This document shows positions 37,533 to 49,552 of a DNA stretch of 64,000 bases, one piece after another. Within the stretch, counting starts at the first letter, position 1. Every line of letters starts with the position of its first letter. The stretch spans positions 310,434,486-310,498,485 of the forward strand of contig CM077665.1 in assembly GCA_039707655.1 (NCBI GenBank). Reading direction: 5' to 3'. Source of the stretch: Elymus sibiricus. Its lineage: Eukaryota > Streptophyta > Magnoliopsida > Poales > Poaceae. The notes below the pieces were generated by a model that was not told the origin of the DNA, ran no database searches, and saw only the letters and a program-made list of their open reading frames with translations. The position numbers and the translations under genes are program-made.

Positions 37533-37846
37533 GTATTATTTTGTTCCAATGGTATGCTTGCTCATCTATATCTCTTCATTTTTCTTGCAGATGTGCTTCC
37601 TTTATTTCCTTTCCTCACTCGATTTCATTGTTTACAGTTTGAGCTGGGTAAAGGTAGGGGTGATCCAGAGGCATTCCTCCATTCTTTAGCTCGATTTAGA
37701 CTCTCTAATATATGCAGGAAGTATGATCAACAAATGTCAGAGTAATATAAATTCTCAAATTGCCAAGATATGCACAAGACATTCTAACAATAGCTGCAAT
37801 CTCTACTTTGTAGCTGTTTACTTGATTTGAAGAAATCAATTCATGT

Positions 37847-40668
37847 CACCGTTACCGACCACAAACTTAACATGAGACCTAAAAGTATCGCGAAGCTTGA
37901 CCAGGTCCTTCCAGAATTGAGAACCATTGGTTGCCGGGGCAAACATAGGGTTGCACTGAGGGAAATATTTCGCCCTCAGGATGGTAAGCCAAAGGGCGCC
38001 AGGGTCATTAGTCAAAATTCTCCACCACCATTTGACAATTAGACAGATATTCATGACCAAAGTATTGAGGATCCCCAAACCCCCATGATTCTTCGGTTGA
38101 CACATAGTTTTCCATTTAACCAGACGATATTTGCGTTTATTCTCCGCGGAGTTCCAGTAAAAAGCACTTCTCTGTTTGTCAAACCCCTCATGGGTGCCTC
38201 GGGAGAGGAGGTAGAAGCCCATAATGAACATGGGAAGCGAAGATAGACATGCATTAGTGAGACAAACTTTGCCAGCATTAGTATTGTATCTACAACGCCA
38301 AGGCATAACCCTGTTGCCCACCTTGGCCACAGTGGGAGCAAATTCTTTAGCGAGCAAGCGATAGGGAGGAATCGGGAGACCTAAATATTTAAGAGGGAAG
38401 GAACCGAGGCCACAGTTTAGCAGCTGCGCGACACACAAGGCCTCATCGTCCGACACACCCGTACAGATAACCTCGCTTTTGGACAAATTGATCTTAAGCC
38501 CCGAGAGCACTTCAAAGGCCAGGAGCAGGAACTTGAGGTTGGCAATGCAGGAGTCGTTCAGCTCTACCATGATGATGGTGTCATCAGCATATTGAAGGTG
38601 TGTAATACCATCGGGAACTAGGTGAGAGACCACTGGGGAGATGTGGCCAGAAGAAATAGCACGAGACAGAAGCCGCGAAAGAGCATCAACAACCAGATTG
38701 AACAGCAGCGGGGAAAAGGGTCCCCTTGCCGCAGGCCCCTACCGTTGGCAAAGTAACTGCTGATAACCCCATTGACTGCAACAATAGTATGCCCACCCGA
38801 AACGAGCTGCATGACCCGATGGACATAGGCAGCCTCAAAACCTTTCGCAAACAAAACCCACCGCAAGAAGTCCCAACTAACAGAATCATATGCCTTTTCG
38901 AAATCAAGCTTCAGGATAACTGCCTTGGTCCCACGGACCCTAAGGTCATGGACAATCTCATGAAGGCATAGAATGCCATCCAGAATGAATCACCCTTTCA
39001 CAAAGGCCGATTGGGAAGGACTGAGGACTCGGTGAGCTGCCGGGGATAGGCGAGTGGCAAAGGACTTAGCAGGGAACTTGGCAAAGTTATTAATCCAGGC
39101 AATAGGCCTAAATTGAGAGATGATCTCAGCGCCTTTGACTTTAGGGATCAGAGTAAGGATGGCATAGTTAAGACGGGAGATGTCTACAGTGCCCAGACAA
39201 AAGCCTTGAATCACCTTACAGATAAGAGGACGGAGTGCTGGCCAAAACTTCCGAAAGAAGGGAATGGAGAACCCATTCGGGATCGAAGCAGAATTAAAGT
39301 TAGCAGAGAAAATGGAGGCCTCAATCTCCTCCTCCGAGAGGGGAAGAGCAAGCGCCTCATTCTCCTCCAGGGAGACCATTTGGTGGGGGGGCCAGAAGAG
39401 GGGGGAGAGAGTGAACCCAGACGGCGGTCTGGCCGCAAGCAGAGATGAAAAGAAGTCACAAACGTGAGAGAGGATCAGGCTGGGATCAGTGACTCGAGCC
39501 CCATTGATGTTCAAACAGTCTATCGAGCAGCGACGACGTCTACCATTGGCAATGGCAAAGAAGTAGGCAGACATCGAGTCTCCCTTGAGGGTCAAGTTAA
39601 CAGTGCCCCTTTGGCGCCAGTAAACCTCCGCCTGATGGTGAAGTTGCGCGAGGAGGTCTTCAAGATTGTATCTAACAGCCCAGCCATCCTCAGACAGGCC
39701 AGCACCATCAGCCTGAGCATCCAGGGCCGCAACCAGACCCAACAAGTTAGATTTGGCCCTACGAGCCTCAGCCGCATGGTTATGGCCCCAACCTCTCAGA
39801 AACTTGCGAAGCACGTAAGATAGAGAGTGCCAGTCATCAATTGGCCCAAAGGAACGAGATCTAGAAAAGAGGTGGGATTGAATCTTCACTGACAACATAT
39901 CACAGAACCCATCCAAAAGCAGCCAGGAAGCTTCAAATTGAAATCGCCGGGCCACAGGGTTAGAGAGGACTCCCAAGTCGACGAGCATAGGCGAGTGATC
40001 CGAGCCAATGAGAGGGAGGGCCAGGAGATTAGCCCTCGGGAACAGCTGGTCCCAACCAGGCGAGACGAAACGCGATCAAGCACGGACCGGATAGGATTAG
40101 ACTGATGATTAGTCCAAGTGTATCTGGCCCCAACTCTGGGGATCTCCCGAATAGCGCAGTTACTAATGAAATCATTAAAAGCATCAGCCAGCGTCCAAGA
40201 GAAATTACTGTTGTTTTTATCACTAGGGGAGCGAAGGAGATTGAAGTCTCCACCAATAAGAAGAGGCAAGGTGCAAGAGTCAATCTTCCTTGAGAGCTCG
40301 TCCAAGAACAGGGGGGGAGAGGGAATGGTCAGCAGGGCCATAAACAACAAGAACCTCCCACAAAGTGTTCAAACTTTTGTGCAGCACCACCATGCTGGCC
40401 CAAAAGATACCGTGATCAAAGGCCACAAAATCAAAAACATCCAACTGGCCCCTATCAGAATACCCCCAGAGTGGCCGGACGCTGGTAGATGCCTCCACGC
40501 AAATCTGTCTGCCCTCGCGAGGGAAGAGAGCTCATTGTTAGAGAAGGAGGCTTTGAAGGTTTCGATAAGACAGACCAGATCAAGGGATTTGTCACGGATA
40601 CTATCACGAATTTGGTCACAGCGCCCCCTAGCGCCAAAACCCCTAATGTTCCAGAAGAGTGATCTCAT
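37847..40668 (-). pseudogene. LINE ORF2 remnant: endonuclease and reverse transcriptase
   Basis: ORF2 starts MRSLFWNIRGFGARG. Its ATG overlaps the ORF1 stop (AATGA at 40665-40668), an arrangement suited to termination-reinitiation. Endonuclease motifs GGDFNLL, RYTWTNH and a GSDH-like box follow, then RT with LKLDFEKAYD, GLRQGDP and an intact YADD at about 38580-38590, then LKINLSKSEV. Breaks: frameshifts near 40440, 40080 and 38730, and a stop after QSAFVKG at about 38990. It is cut off before the zinc-binding domain. Confidence 0.88.
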
Positions 40669-43600
40669 TTAAAGGATAGATTTTTAATACGGAGACTCGA
40701 CCTGCACGGGGCAACACAGGGTTTAGCGCGTTTCTTCTGCACCCGTTTGGAAGGGCCAGAGTCAGAGGGGCCACTACCTCCCTGACTCCCAGCCACCCCA
40801 ACATCCGCAGGGACAGGAGTTTTCCCAGCGGCAGCCTCCTTGGCCTTGGCAATGGCAGCCTGAGCAACCTCATTAGCTCGCACCATAGAGATAAGGGTAG
40901 AAGGGGAGCCCACATTACAATCCAAGGACACGCCAACGTCCGATAAAATCCTAGCTAGATGCCCATCCGACATAGAAGGAGAACAAGACGAACTGGGGAG
41001 GGAAAGGGAGTACCTATCGGGTCGCAGTCCTTGGCCGCCGCACGCCGAGCCGCCCGCTCCGCAATGGGCACGCCACTGTCCCTTCCACGCTTGCTCTTGC
41101 GAGCCGTGGAGACTGGCAAAATCGGAGTAGCAGGGGAGCGAGCCACCGTGGAAGAGGCCGAGGCCGTCGCCGCAGCCGAGCCCTCTTCCACAACCGCCCG
41201 CATATCCTTGTCCAGGCGACGGCAGAGCCCGACCACGGGGCCCTTAGCAGCAGACGAGCCACGGCTCCTGGCCGAGAACTTGCGCACGGAGGTCTTCTTC
41301 TTGGAGCGAATGGGGCTAGGCACGGCCGGCTCAGGAGGAGGAGGATGGACGTCCACAATGCCGGACAGAGAGGGGGAGGCAGGCCTGACAGGGTCATTGG
41401 AGCAGACCTTGGAGAAAGGAGTGCCCACGTCCGGCGCCGCCGCATCCCCAGCAGCACCCAGAGCCACCGCGGGCAGGCCCTCAGCCCCAGCAGGAGGAGG
41501 CACTGCAACATCTTTGGAACTGGCACCACTCGGGGCGCCTGCACCATCTCTGAACAGCCCCCTCGCCGCAGACCCAAGGCCTTCCCACTCAGACGCAGTG
41601 AAAAGGTTCGCCGGGTCGGTCCCCGCGTTGTTGTCGTTGCCTCCGTCATTGTTGTCATCGTCCTTGGGGCCAGGGGGAGAGGGCCTGGGGGGAGAGGGAG
41701 GAGGTGAGCGGTGCGCCTCTAGACCCTCCACCCTGACCCGAATCCTGAAAGCAGCCTTAGAGGGGAAGACATCCACAGATCCGAACACGCGAGCAGGCGC
41801 CAGGCACAAGATCCTCATCTGCACCGGCCCGAGGCGCCTCAGAGACTCGGAGTCCACCTCGAGCGGCTTGCCAAAAAGCTCCCCGAAGGCCATCATGGGG
41901 CGCGAAGAACGAAGGCCAGGGGGAACATCCTCGCACAGGACCCAAGCCTCGGAAAGTGAGGCCACCGAACGCGCAGCACCTGAATCAGCTCTTACAGAAA
42001 CCACCACGTTGTTGAGAGGTAGGGTGAAGCTAGAACAAGAAGCCATCATCTTCAAACTTTCTTTGGAGGGGAAAGTGACAACAAACTGGGAATCAGAAAG
42101 CTTCTGAACCTGCCAGTCCCATCCATCCAAGCCCCATTCCTTGAGCTCATCAGAGATGATCTGGGCAGACACAGACTGAGACTGGACAATAATAATAGCG
42201 GCATTGGAGAGGGAGGGAGCAACCACCAGAGATTCAAGAGGGCCATCCAAGGCAAAGAAAGAACAACCAGGTAACCCGAGGCCAAATTATTTGAAAGACG
42301 GGGCACGAAAGCGTTCCGAACAATCCACAGTGAGATGCCCCTCTGCCCGGCAGATGAGGCAGAAGGGGGGAAATTTGCAGCGAGATTGGAAATGCCCCGC
42401 CCAGTGACAAGCGAAGCAAGTTAGAGTGGCGGAGGAGTTGGAGTTGAAGGTCATGGGGGTGACACCGGGGGGGGCGGGGGCGGAGGAGGAAGGATGCCAT
42501 CACCCATCGGCGCAGAGCCGCGACCGCCAGGAAGGGGAGCCGCCGGAGACGGGCCGTAACGGAGGAAGGGCCGGCCACCACCACCGCCGCCCATCCCCGA
42601 AGATCTGCCCCCGAAGCCAGGCCCGGAGCCAGGGCCACCCGCAAAGCGAGCCCTGCCGCCAGATCCAGACGTAAGAGGCCGGCCAAACGGGCGAGGAGGG
42701 GGCCCAGAAGCGGACGGCGGACCAGATCTGGGAGGCGGAGGACCAGCAGACGCACCAGAGGCGGCCACCTCCCACAGATCTGGCCCCCGACCGACAGCAG
42801 CAGGCGACGCAGAAGCCGCGGGCACGGCAGAGCCAGAGGCTGCGGCCAGATCTGCCTCCGCGGCGGCCGAGCGCTCACGCTCCTCCCGCTGAAGCCACTC
42901 CGGCCCCGCCCCCCAGGCCTCCCGCTCGCGCATCACCTGCTCGCGGAAGGCGCGCTCCTCCTCCAACTTGGAGCGCAGTTCAGCCTCGTACGCCAGATCA
43001 GAAGCCGCCTCCGACGAGCCCTTCCGGCGCCTCTTGCTGCCCGACAAGGCGTCTGAGGAGGAAGCACGAGACTTGTCCATGGAAACCACCGTGGCAAAAG
43101 GGAGAAGAAGTGGGGGGGAGCGAGATCTGAGAAGGCGACGGATGGGAGCCCTGTGTCTACGAATATCGGAGGCGGAGGCAGGAAACCCTAGAAGGGGGTC
43201 ACGGGAGCCCTTGTGGAGCCAGATATAGCCAGAGGGAGGTGGGCCAACGGGCCGGGGCGCGGGGGCCGAGAAAGACAGACTGGCCGGACCAGGCCGAACA
43301 GGCCCAACACAAGTCACAGGGAGGGGAGGGAAAGAGCTAACCGAAGACACGTCAACCACAGAGCCACGGCTCACACAGGCCAAGGCCCGGCCCACCACAG
43401 GGAGGCCAGCCCGATCTAGAGGAGGAGAGCAGACAGGAGCTAGGGTTTCCGCCCCCACCACCGCGGGCGCCGCCGTCCGGCCACTACCGGAGCAAAGCGG
43501 AGCCGAAGCGGCCCTGGGAGAGGACGAGGAGCCGGGGGGAGACGGAAGAGGAGAGGAGATCGGCCGTGAGGCACCAGGGCCGGAGCCGAGCACGCCCAGA

Positions 43601-44036
43601 GCGGGGGAGAGAGGGGGACACTTACCAGACCGACGACGATGGCGAGAAACCTTCGACCAGCCCGACGAGTCCGCCGGACCAGCCACCGCCCGGCCGCGGC
43701 CACCGGGAGCGAACCGCCGGACCCGCACAGGAGCGCGCCCCACCTCCAAAACGCAGCCCGCCGTAGCCAGAGGCCGAGCATCCCCAGGACCAACCTCGTC
43801 GAGCTCCGAGTCAGAACCAGATCCATCACAGTCGGGATCCAGCGCCCAAAAGCGATTGGGGTGGGGAGGAGACACCAGGAGACGGCGTTGGTCAACAGGA
43901 GGGGAAGGAGGGAGAGGGGAAGGGGAGGGTGAAGCACCAGCAAGCCGGGGCGGGGAGGAGCACCGACCGGCGTCGCTCAGGCCGGCGGGGGAGGGGGAGG
44001 GGAGGGAGAGCGGGGGGAGGGGGAGAGAGAGAGCCA
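40665..44036 (-). pseudogene. LINE ORF1 remnant with CCHC knuckles
   Basis: The N-terminal part (42451-44037) is Ser/Pro-rich. Past a C-rich homopolymer near 42470 the frame shifts. The next frame holds two CCHC knuckles (CFACHWAGHFQSRC and CLICRAEGHLTVDC, about 42330-42430) and then a stop. The following domain at 40955-42250 includes DGWDWQVQKLSDSQFVV and FPSKESLKMM. The tail is PCVAPCRSSLRIKNL, ending in the TGA that overlaps the ORF2 start. Equivalent blocks occur in LINE 1. Likely an RNA-binding gag-like protein in active relatives. Confidence 0.82.
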
Positions 44037-44040
44037 TCTG

Positions 44041-44435
44041 ATTCCAAAAGCAGGAGAAGAGGAGAGCATCAAGTTATTCCAGCAATCAAATGGCTCTGGC
44101 ACACCTTTTGTCTGTTGAAACACGAGATCTTTTATTGGTTGTTGTTAAACAACAGGCCTGTTTGCTACGGAAATCACAATTCTAGCTTCATAATTAGATT
44201 GCCATTTGCTATGGAAATCATAATTCTAACTTCATAGGCGATCTGGATGGTATGTATATTTTAGATAGTAGTTGTTTTTTCTTGCTCTGTTTTTGCTAGT
44301 TGTTTCCTGTATAGTTTATTTTTCTTTCTTTAAGACACATTTTTGTATTCTATATTAAAAATTAATAAAAATACGCAGCAGAGTCCTGTTGTTTCCCGCA
44401 ACAACAAAAATCCTGCACGGATGAACGACCACTAA
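44041..44435. other. Unassigned flank with local duplication
   Basis: TTTGCTACGGAAATCACAATTC (about 44161) recurs as TTTGCTATGGAAATCATAATTC (about 44207), a 46 bp-period tandem duplication. The end, TTAATAAAAATACGCAGCAG at about 44360-44385, resembles LINE 3' UTR tails, but no coding part is attached. Confidence 0.45.
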
Positions 44436-44702
44436 GAGCAAGTACAATAATGAGGTTATAGTCCAGTTACCTATTTGGAGGAGAGAGACAAAAATGATGA
44501 GAATGAGCTCTCATGCAAGCCTAGCTATATGTGTACTCCAAGGAAAATGCAATAATTTCAAAGAAAGAGATAGGGAGAAGATGGAAACAGTAGTATCCCG
44601 GCTTGTAATCAACTTTATAGCTAACATTGACTATAAATGATGACTATGTATGACATGGCAACATTATATAGCCAGCAGTTGACTATATTATTAACCATGC
44701 TC
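44436..44702. mobile_element. Harbinger/Tourist-like MITE
   Basis: A 267 bp element begins GAGCAAGTACAATAATGAGG and ends in ...TATTATTAACCATGCTC. Its imperfect inverted ends are flanked by the 3 bp direct repeat TAA (44433-44435 and 44703-44705). No ORF. Confidence 0.75.
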
Positions 44703-44844
44703 TAACACTAAGAACACACGTGCTTGTGCTTACTCACATAAAAGCCTGGTCCATGCACCCGACCAAAGGGAGTACAACAAAGTAATTTACAAGCTATTAG
44801 AAATGCCTTTAACTTGTTGTGCACAATTCTTGGAAATTTCAAAA

Positions 44845-45740
44845 AAAAATCAAGAACAAGCAACATCAATGTTGCTTGTCATTTTCATTAAGAGAAGAAA
44901 GAGTTAATTACAAGCATTGAGCGCAAAGAACACCTTTTCGCACTCAAGGAGAACTATACCGCACCGCAGTCCGCCCCTACTGAGAGTGAGCGATATATCC
45001 TCAACGAAATCCTACCTGTGTCTGCCTCTCTAGCACCCATTGTTTGTGCTCGTCAACTGCTAAGCTAACAACTCTTTGGATCGTCAAAGTCTTACTATCA
45101 AACACTCTGGGGTTCCTCACTAGCCATAGTTCACTGAACCCCACAATTAGAACTAAAGCGATCTCCCTTGCCGTTGCCTTTGAGAATCTGTTACCTAGCT
45201 CGCACCATCATTCTCTCACCGTGAAGTCATTGATTGGGATTAAGCTTAGAAAACTGAAGTTTTGAAAGAACAAGAACCAGAATTGCCGAGAAAAGGTGCG
45301 CTGCACCATCATGTGGTCAATGGTTTCCAGTGCCCTGGTCACAGAGCATGCAACATGCGGGTTGTTGCATACCTTGACGTGGTAAGTGGTCTGTCGCCCA
45401 GCATCGATCCTCATCATGAGCCCAGTAAAGTAGCATTCCTTCGGTGGTGCCACATTCTTCCAAAGCATAGACGCATAGTCTACATGCTTAGTGCCAAAGC
45501 AGTGAGTTTTATAGGCCAAGCTCGCCATGCATGTGCCAAATGCTATTAGTCTCCACCTAAAGGAAACTTCTTTTCAACTGAGTGCGGACGCGTTCGGGAT
45601 GATCCGCCAGAGCTCCATGAATTCAACAATGGCATACATGGTGAGGGTGAGGGTTCCTCTAATGTCAGATATCCATTTGTCGCCGGATACAGCATCCGCA
45701 ACCAAACGCCGTTTTCCGCCATGCGCCCTCATATAAGTGT
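44845..45740 (-). mobile_element. LINE fragment: RT end and zf-RVT domain
   Basis: The minus strand encodes KRRLVADAVSGDKWISDIRGTL, then ELWRII, then a zf-RVT part with LWKNVAPPKECYFTGLMMRID and ALETIDHMMVQRTFSRQFWF (45208-45528). It ends in a non-coding tail with TTAATGAAAATGAC and a perfect hairpin ACAAGCAACAT-CA-ATGTTGCTTGT (44856-44879). Both ends are truncated or decayed, one in-frame stop is visible, and there is no target duplication. This is a third LINE lineage in the window. Confidence 0.75.
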
Positions 45741-45817
45741 ATGGAGTGTCCCTTTTGTGGTTTTAGAGTATTGACTACAAAATGATTAAGGAACTAATAT
45801 GTCTGTGAGTATCCACA

Positions 45818-46060
45818 CACTAGTGTAGGAATGCCCATAAGTGACGAATGCTAAAAGTCCAACAGTGACGGGCGAGGCTCCCACGGGCGTCAGCCACTGA
45901 TCTCCCGCCATTGTTAACATGGCATCGGTGGCGTGGGTGACCACGCCCTCCAGTGATGACATTGCATGGATTAAAAAAATTGCAGGTTCTATATTAGTCA
46001 TCATGGGTACACATTATCCCAAATAACACATATCTACGGATGACGATCACGCAACAGATG
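45818..46060. mobile_element. Probable CACTA transposon end fragment
   Basis: CACTAGTGTAGGAATG at 45818 resembles CACTA-family termini. It is followed by subterminal GTGACGA/GTGACGGGC motifs. The opposite terminus was not found, so the right boundary is approximate. Confidence 0.45.
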
Positions 46061-46125
46061 ACTAGATTTCAGTCTTACAAGTCCAGACTAGAATAGATCG
46101 AGTCCAATTCTGCTAAAAAATATTA

Positions 46126-46245
46126 CCTCTGTCCCAAATTAATTTTCTTAAATTTGTCTACATACAAATGTATCTAACACTAAAACATGTTTAAATACAT
46201 CAGTATCTAGATAAATCTAAGACAAGTAAGTCGGAACGGAGAGAG
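46126..46245. mobile_element. Stowaway MITE
   Basis: CCTCTGTCCCAAATTAATTTTC and the reverse complement of AAGTCGGAACGGAGAGAG form inverted ends flanked by TA on both sides (46124-46125 and 46246-46247). This 120 bp element is typical of Mariner-derived Stowaways in grasses. Confidence 0.85.
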
Positions 46246-46397
46246 TATATAGTAGCAACTCTGCTATGAACGTGTATTAATGAGCTGAATCTGGTGGTGG
46301 GGGTGGCATTCTCGGCAGAATTATCCCTGCAACAACCACCCATCGGGCTCTCTGAGCCAGGTTCGGAGATGTCACCTGGTCCATGCCCATTCGAGGA

Positions 46398-46564
46398 TCA
46401 ATTCCAGAGAACACTTAGGAGACATCCAACCGCATCTGCACCGTTGTCCTCCGAGAAGATGTGTGTTGTATTTCTTAATGCTCTATTGACACAATCCTTG
46501 ATCATCTCGCCTTCATACTGCAAGTGATCATTCTCGCGTGCGATAGCCTCCGCCTCCTCCAGCT
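46398..46564 (-). pseudogene. Coding-like C-terminal fragment, unrecognised
   Basis: From the LTR junction at 46564 the minus strand is open for about 55 codons to a TGA at 46398-46400. It begins KLEEAEAIARENDHLQYEG and continues with a charged helical stretch. It has no start codon and its N-terminal part has been replaced by the LTR at 46565. It could be the end of a CACTA accessory protein or of a host gene. No family was recognised. Confidence 0.35.
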
Positions 46565-48095
46565 TGCTACTTGAGATGCATTAGGATTTTCCCCAAAGAT
46601 GAAGGGTAATGTAGTAAAGTAGCGAAAATTATTTACCTCAGTTAAGAACCAAGGTTTATCGAACTAGTAGGAGTACAACCGAACAAGCAAGTAGCGGCAC
46701 CTACACACAAAAAAGCAAATCCTTGCAGCAAGGATTAAATTGTACGTAGGCAAGAGGATTTTCAATCCCCTTGTACTTGTTGAATAGCAAGGATTAAATC
46801 TGATAATGGTAGATGGGTACTTGCAAAATAAAATAAAGATAATAAAATTGCAGCAAGGTATTTTTTGTGTTTATAATATGATAAAGGTACACCCGGGGGC
46901 ATAGTTTTCACTAGAGGCTTCTCTATTTTAGCATGGCATACGACGGGTAAAAAAATAAATGTTAGGCAATTGATAGAAAAGCGGATAATTATGACGATAT
47001 TTATGGCATGATCATAAATATAGGCATTACGTCTGTGACAAGTAGACCGACTCCTGCCTGCGTCTATTATTATTACTCCACCAATCGACTGATATCCAGC
47101 ATGCATCTATGATATTAAGTTCATGACAAACAGAGTAACGCTTTAGTAAGATAACATAATGTAGACGAAAAAATACATGCAATATGTTCAGACCTAACAC
47201 ATTTCTCCAACATTCCAGGGATGGAGGAGTATATATTTTGCCGAGCTGCAATGGTTGAGATTCAGGATAAAGAGGAAATATGCAGATTTGTACAATACCT
47301 GGCTAGATTCTTTAGTCGTGTAATTCTTTTTCTCTTTTCTTTCTTTTTTTTCTTCTTCCTTAGTTCTTTTAGTTTGTATTTCTCCTTGTTTTTTAGGGCT
47401 TACCTTAAGCCTTGTTGTAACTTGTGAACTCCTTTTATTTTGCTTTCTTAATAAAAAATTGCAGTGGGGTTTTACCCTACTGTTTATAGTCAAAAAATAT
47501 GTTCAGACCTCGTCGTTTTATCCTTAATGGCAACAATACAAATATGTGCCTCGCTACCCCTTCTGTCACGAGGTGAGGACACTGCAAGATTGAACCCCAC
47601 TACTAATGCACCGCTTCCACTGAAGATCGATAGATCAACTTGGCCAAAGAAAACCCATAGATCGGAAAGCATTACATAGCTATATAAATCAACCATAATT
47701 GAATTCAGATTCGGCTCAGTTACTTTTAATGAATAATCCGATCATAAACTCACAATTCATCGGATCCCAACAAACATACTGCATAAAAGGATTACATTGG
47801 ATAGATCTCCAAAGAGAACATGGTATTGAAGATTAAAGAGAGAGATAAAATAAGCCATCAAGCTTAAATATGGACCCATAGGTCTATTGTAGACCACTCC
47901 CACATCATCGGAGAGGCAACAAGGTTGATGTAGAGGGCCTCCATGATCGATTCCCCCTCCGGCAGGACGCCGAAAAAGGCTCCAGATGGGATCGCGGAAG
48001 AACAAAGGCTTGCGGCCGTGGAAAAATAGTTTTCAGTGGCTCTCTAGGGTTTTGGAATATTTGAGAATTTATAGGAGTGCAATTAGATCAGACGA
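46565..48095 (-). mobile_element. Gypsy-type LTR, 5'-truncated, carrying a LINE insertion
   Basis: On the minus strand the LTR ends at 46565 with ...CTCAAGTAGCA. It aligns with 48096-49552 over most of its length but lacks the first few hundred bases (TGATACATC end). A 300 bp LINE is inserted at 47196-47495. It joins the next LTR directly at about 48095 with no internal region between. Confidence 0.8.
47196..47495 (+). mobile_element. 5'-truncated LINE insertion (300 bp) with 15 bp TSD
   Basis: The insert is bounded by a perfect AATATGTTCAGACCT duplication (47181-47195 and 47496-47510). It ends TTCTTAATAAAAAATTGCAG...ACTGTTTATAGTCAAA, typical of plant LINE 3' UTRs, followed by A residues. 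Only the 3' end was copied. It lies within a gypsy LTR and therefore postdates it. Confidence 0.85.
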
Positions 48096-49552
48096 AGCCA
48101 AAGTTTATCGAACCAATAGGAATATCAATCCACAACCGTCTTCAGCGGCTGTACACAAAAGAACAAACAACTTGCACCCAACGCGGCAAGAGGGTTGTCA
48201 ATCCCCTTGATCTCGTTATTTGCAAGCGAGTGAACTCTGTAGATAATAGTAGATAATTGTAAATTGCAAAAAAAATGGAAGAAAGGTAAAGATAGGATTT
48301 GTAAATATATAAGTGAATAGACCCAGGGGTCATAGTTTTCCCTAGTGGCATCTCTCATGTAGGCAGCATACGGTGGGTAAACAAATTACTGTTGGGCAAT
48401 TGATAGAAAAACACATAGTTATGTGATATTCACGACATTGATCATGTGTATATATGCATCACGTCCATAATCAAATAGACCGACTCCTATCTGCATCTAT
48501 TACTATTACTCCACCCATCGACCACTATCCAGCATGCATCTAGAGTATTAAGTAAATAGAGTAATGCTTGAAGAACGATGACATGATGTAGACAAACATA
48601 ATTCAATTAATATGAACTAACCCCATCGTTTTATCCTTAGTGGCAACAATACAAAGGCGTGTCTTGTCCCTTCTGTCACTGGGATATAGAGCACCGCCAG
48701 ATTTAACCCACTACAACACACCCCTCTCACCGATGAAGTATCAATCTAGTTGGCCAAACTATTTCAATAAATCAGAGAGGATTACGAAGCTGTAATGATC
48801 ATGCAATTAAGAATCATAATATATATTAGAGGTGACTCAAATTCTTTTCATGAATAATCTGAACATAAACCCACAATTCATCGGATCCCAACAAACGCAC
48901 CGTACAAAAGAATTACATCGGATAGATCAAAGCGAAGATGCGATGATCATTGTATTGAAGATCAAGAGAGAGAGAGAGAGGTACTAACTACGGACCCGTA
49001 GGTCTATGGTGAACTACTCACAAATCATCATGAGGGCAGCAAGGTTGATGAAGAGGCCCTCCGTGATCGATCCCCCCTCCGACACAGAGCTCCAGATGGG
49101 ATCCTTTCGGAACACAGACTTGTGGCGGCCGAAAAGTGTTTCGGGATGCCCCTTAGGGTTTTTGGAATATATGTGAATTTATAGGCCAAAGAACGGGGGT
49201 AGGAGGGCCACTAGGGAGGGATAAGCCATCAGGGCGTGCCGACCCCCCTGAACGTGCCCTGTTTGTTTGTGCCTCCCTCGTGCGGCCTCCGGTCTTCTCC
49301 CGAAGCTTCCATGTCTTCTTTTGGTCCTGAAAAAACCATAAAAAAGTTTTGGGGAATTGGACTTCGTTTGGTACTGTAAACCTGAAAAGTAAAAAACACG
49401 CAGAAAACAGCAACTGTCACTGGGCACTGGGTCAATAGGTTAGTGCTCAAAAATAATATAAATTGGTAAATTATTACTCAAAAAGTATCCTAGAATGATA
49501 ATATGTCAGCATGGAATAATAAAAAAATTATAGATACGTTGGAGATGTATCA
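48096..49552 (-). mobile_element. Gypsy-type LTR, 3'-truncated
   Basis: On the minus strand the LTR begins at 49552 with TGATACATCTCCAACGTATC and runs to about 48096, where it meets the neighbouring copy. The terminal ...AGTAGCA end is lost. Flanks of the LTR pair (CAGCT at 46560-46564, AGTAC at 49553-49557) do not match, so the pair is not a simple insertion. Confidence 0.8.

Larger units (their letters stand above)
33546..37846. other. Unassigned 4.3 kb intergenic sequence
   Basis: AT-rich DNA with scattered short frames and splice-like strings (CTTGCAGATG near 37588), but no exon set or protein motif I recognise. It contains a hairpin GCCCGT...ACGGGC at about 35781-35800, a 56 bp tandem duplication at 36387-36497, a 20 bp duplication CATAGGCCTCCTGCCACC near 36706-36742 and a short Stowaway-like element at 37469-37532. 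It may be a decayed captured gene or Helitron, without proof. Confidence 0.4.
37847..44040 (-). mobile_element. Second copy of the LINE 1 family, 3' end missing
   Basis: On the minus strand this copy runs from the ORF1 start (ATG at 44036) through ORF1, endonuclease and most of RT, with the same landmarks as 13735-20815. Homology stops at about 37847, corresponding to 14750 in LINE 1, so about 1 kb (zf-RVT and 3' UTR) is absent. LINEs usually lose 5' ends, so a later deletion is likely. No target duplication was found. It is inactive: several frameshifts and a TGA in place of an Arg codon near the RT fingers. Confidence 0.88.

Noticed and set aside
37554..37745. Candidate exon after a CTTGCAG acceptor-like site
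   Set aside because: No matching donor, no conserved protein motif and no neighbouring exons.
35772..37846. A Helitron spanning this region
   Set aside because: Only one hairpin resembles a terminus; the CTRR end, the TC start and the A/T target site could not be shown.
40959..42107. 382-codon plus-strand frame
   Set aside because: Antisense shadow of the LINE ORF1 domain (40955-42250 minus), which has recognisable motifs while this strand has none.
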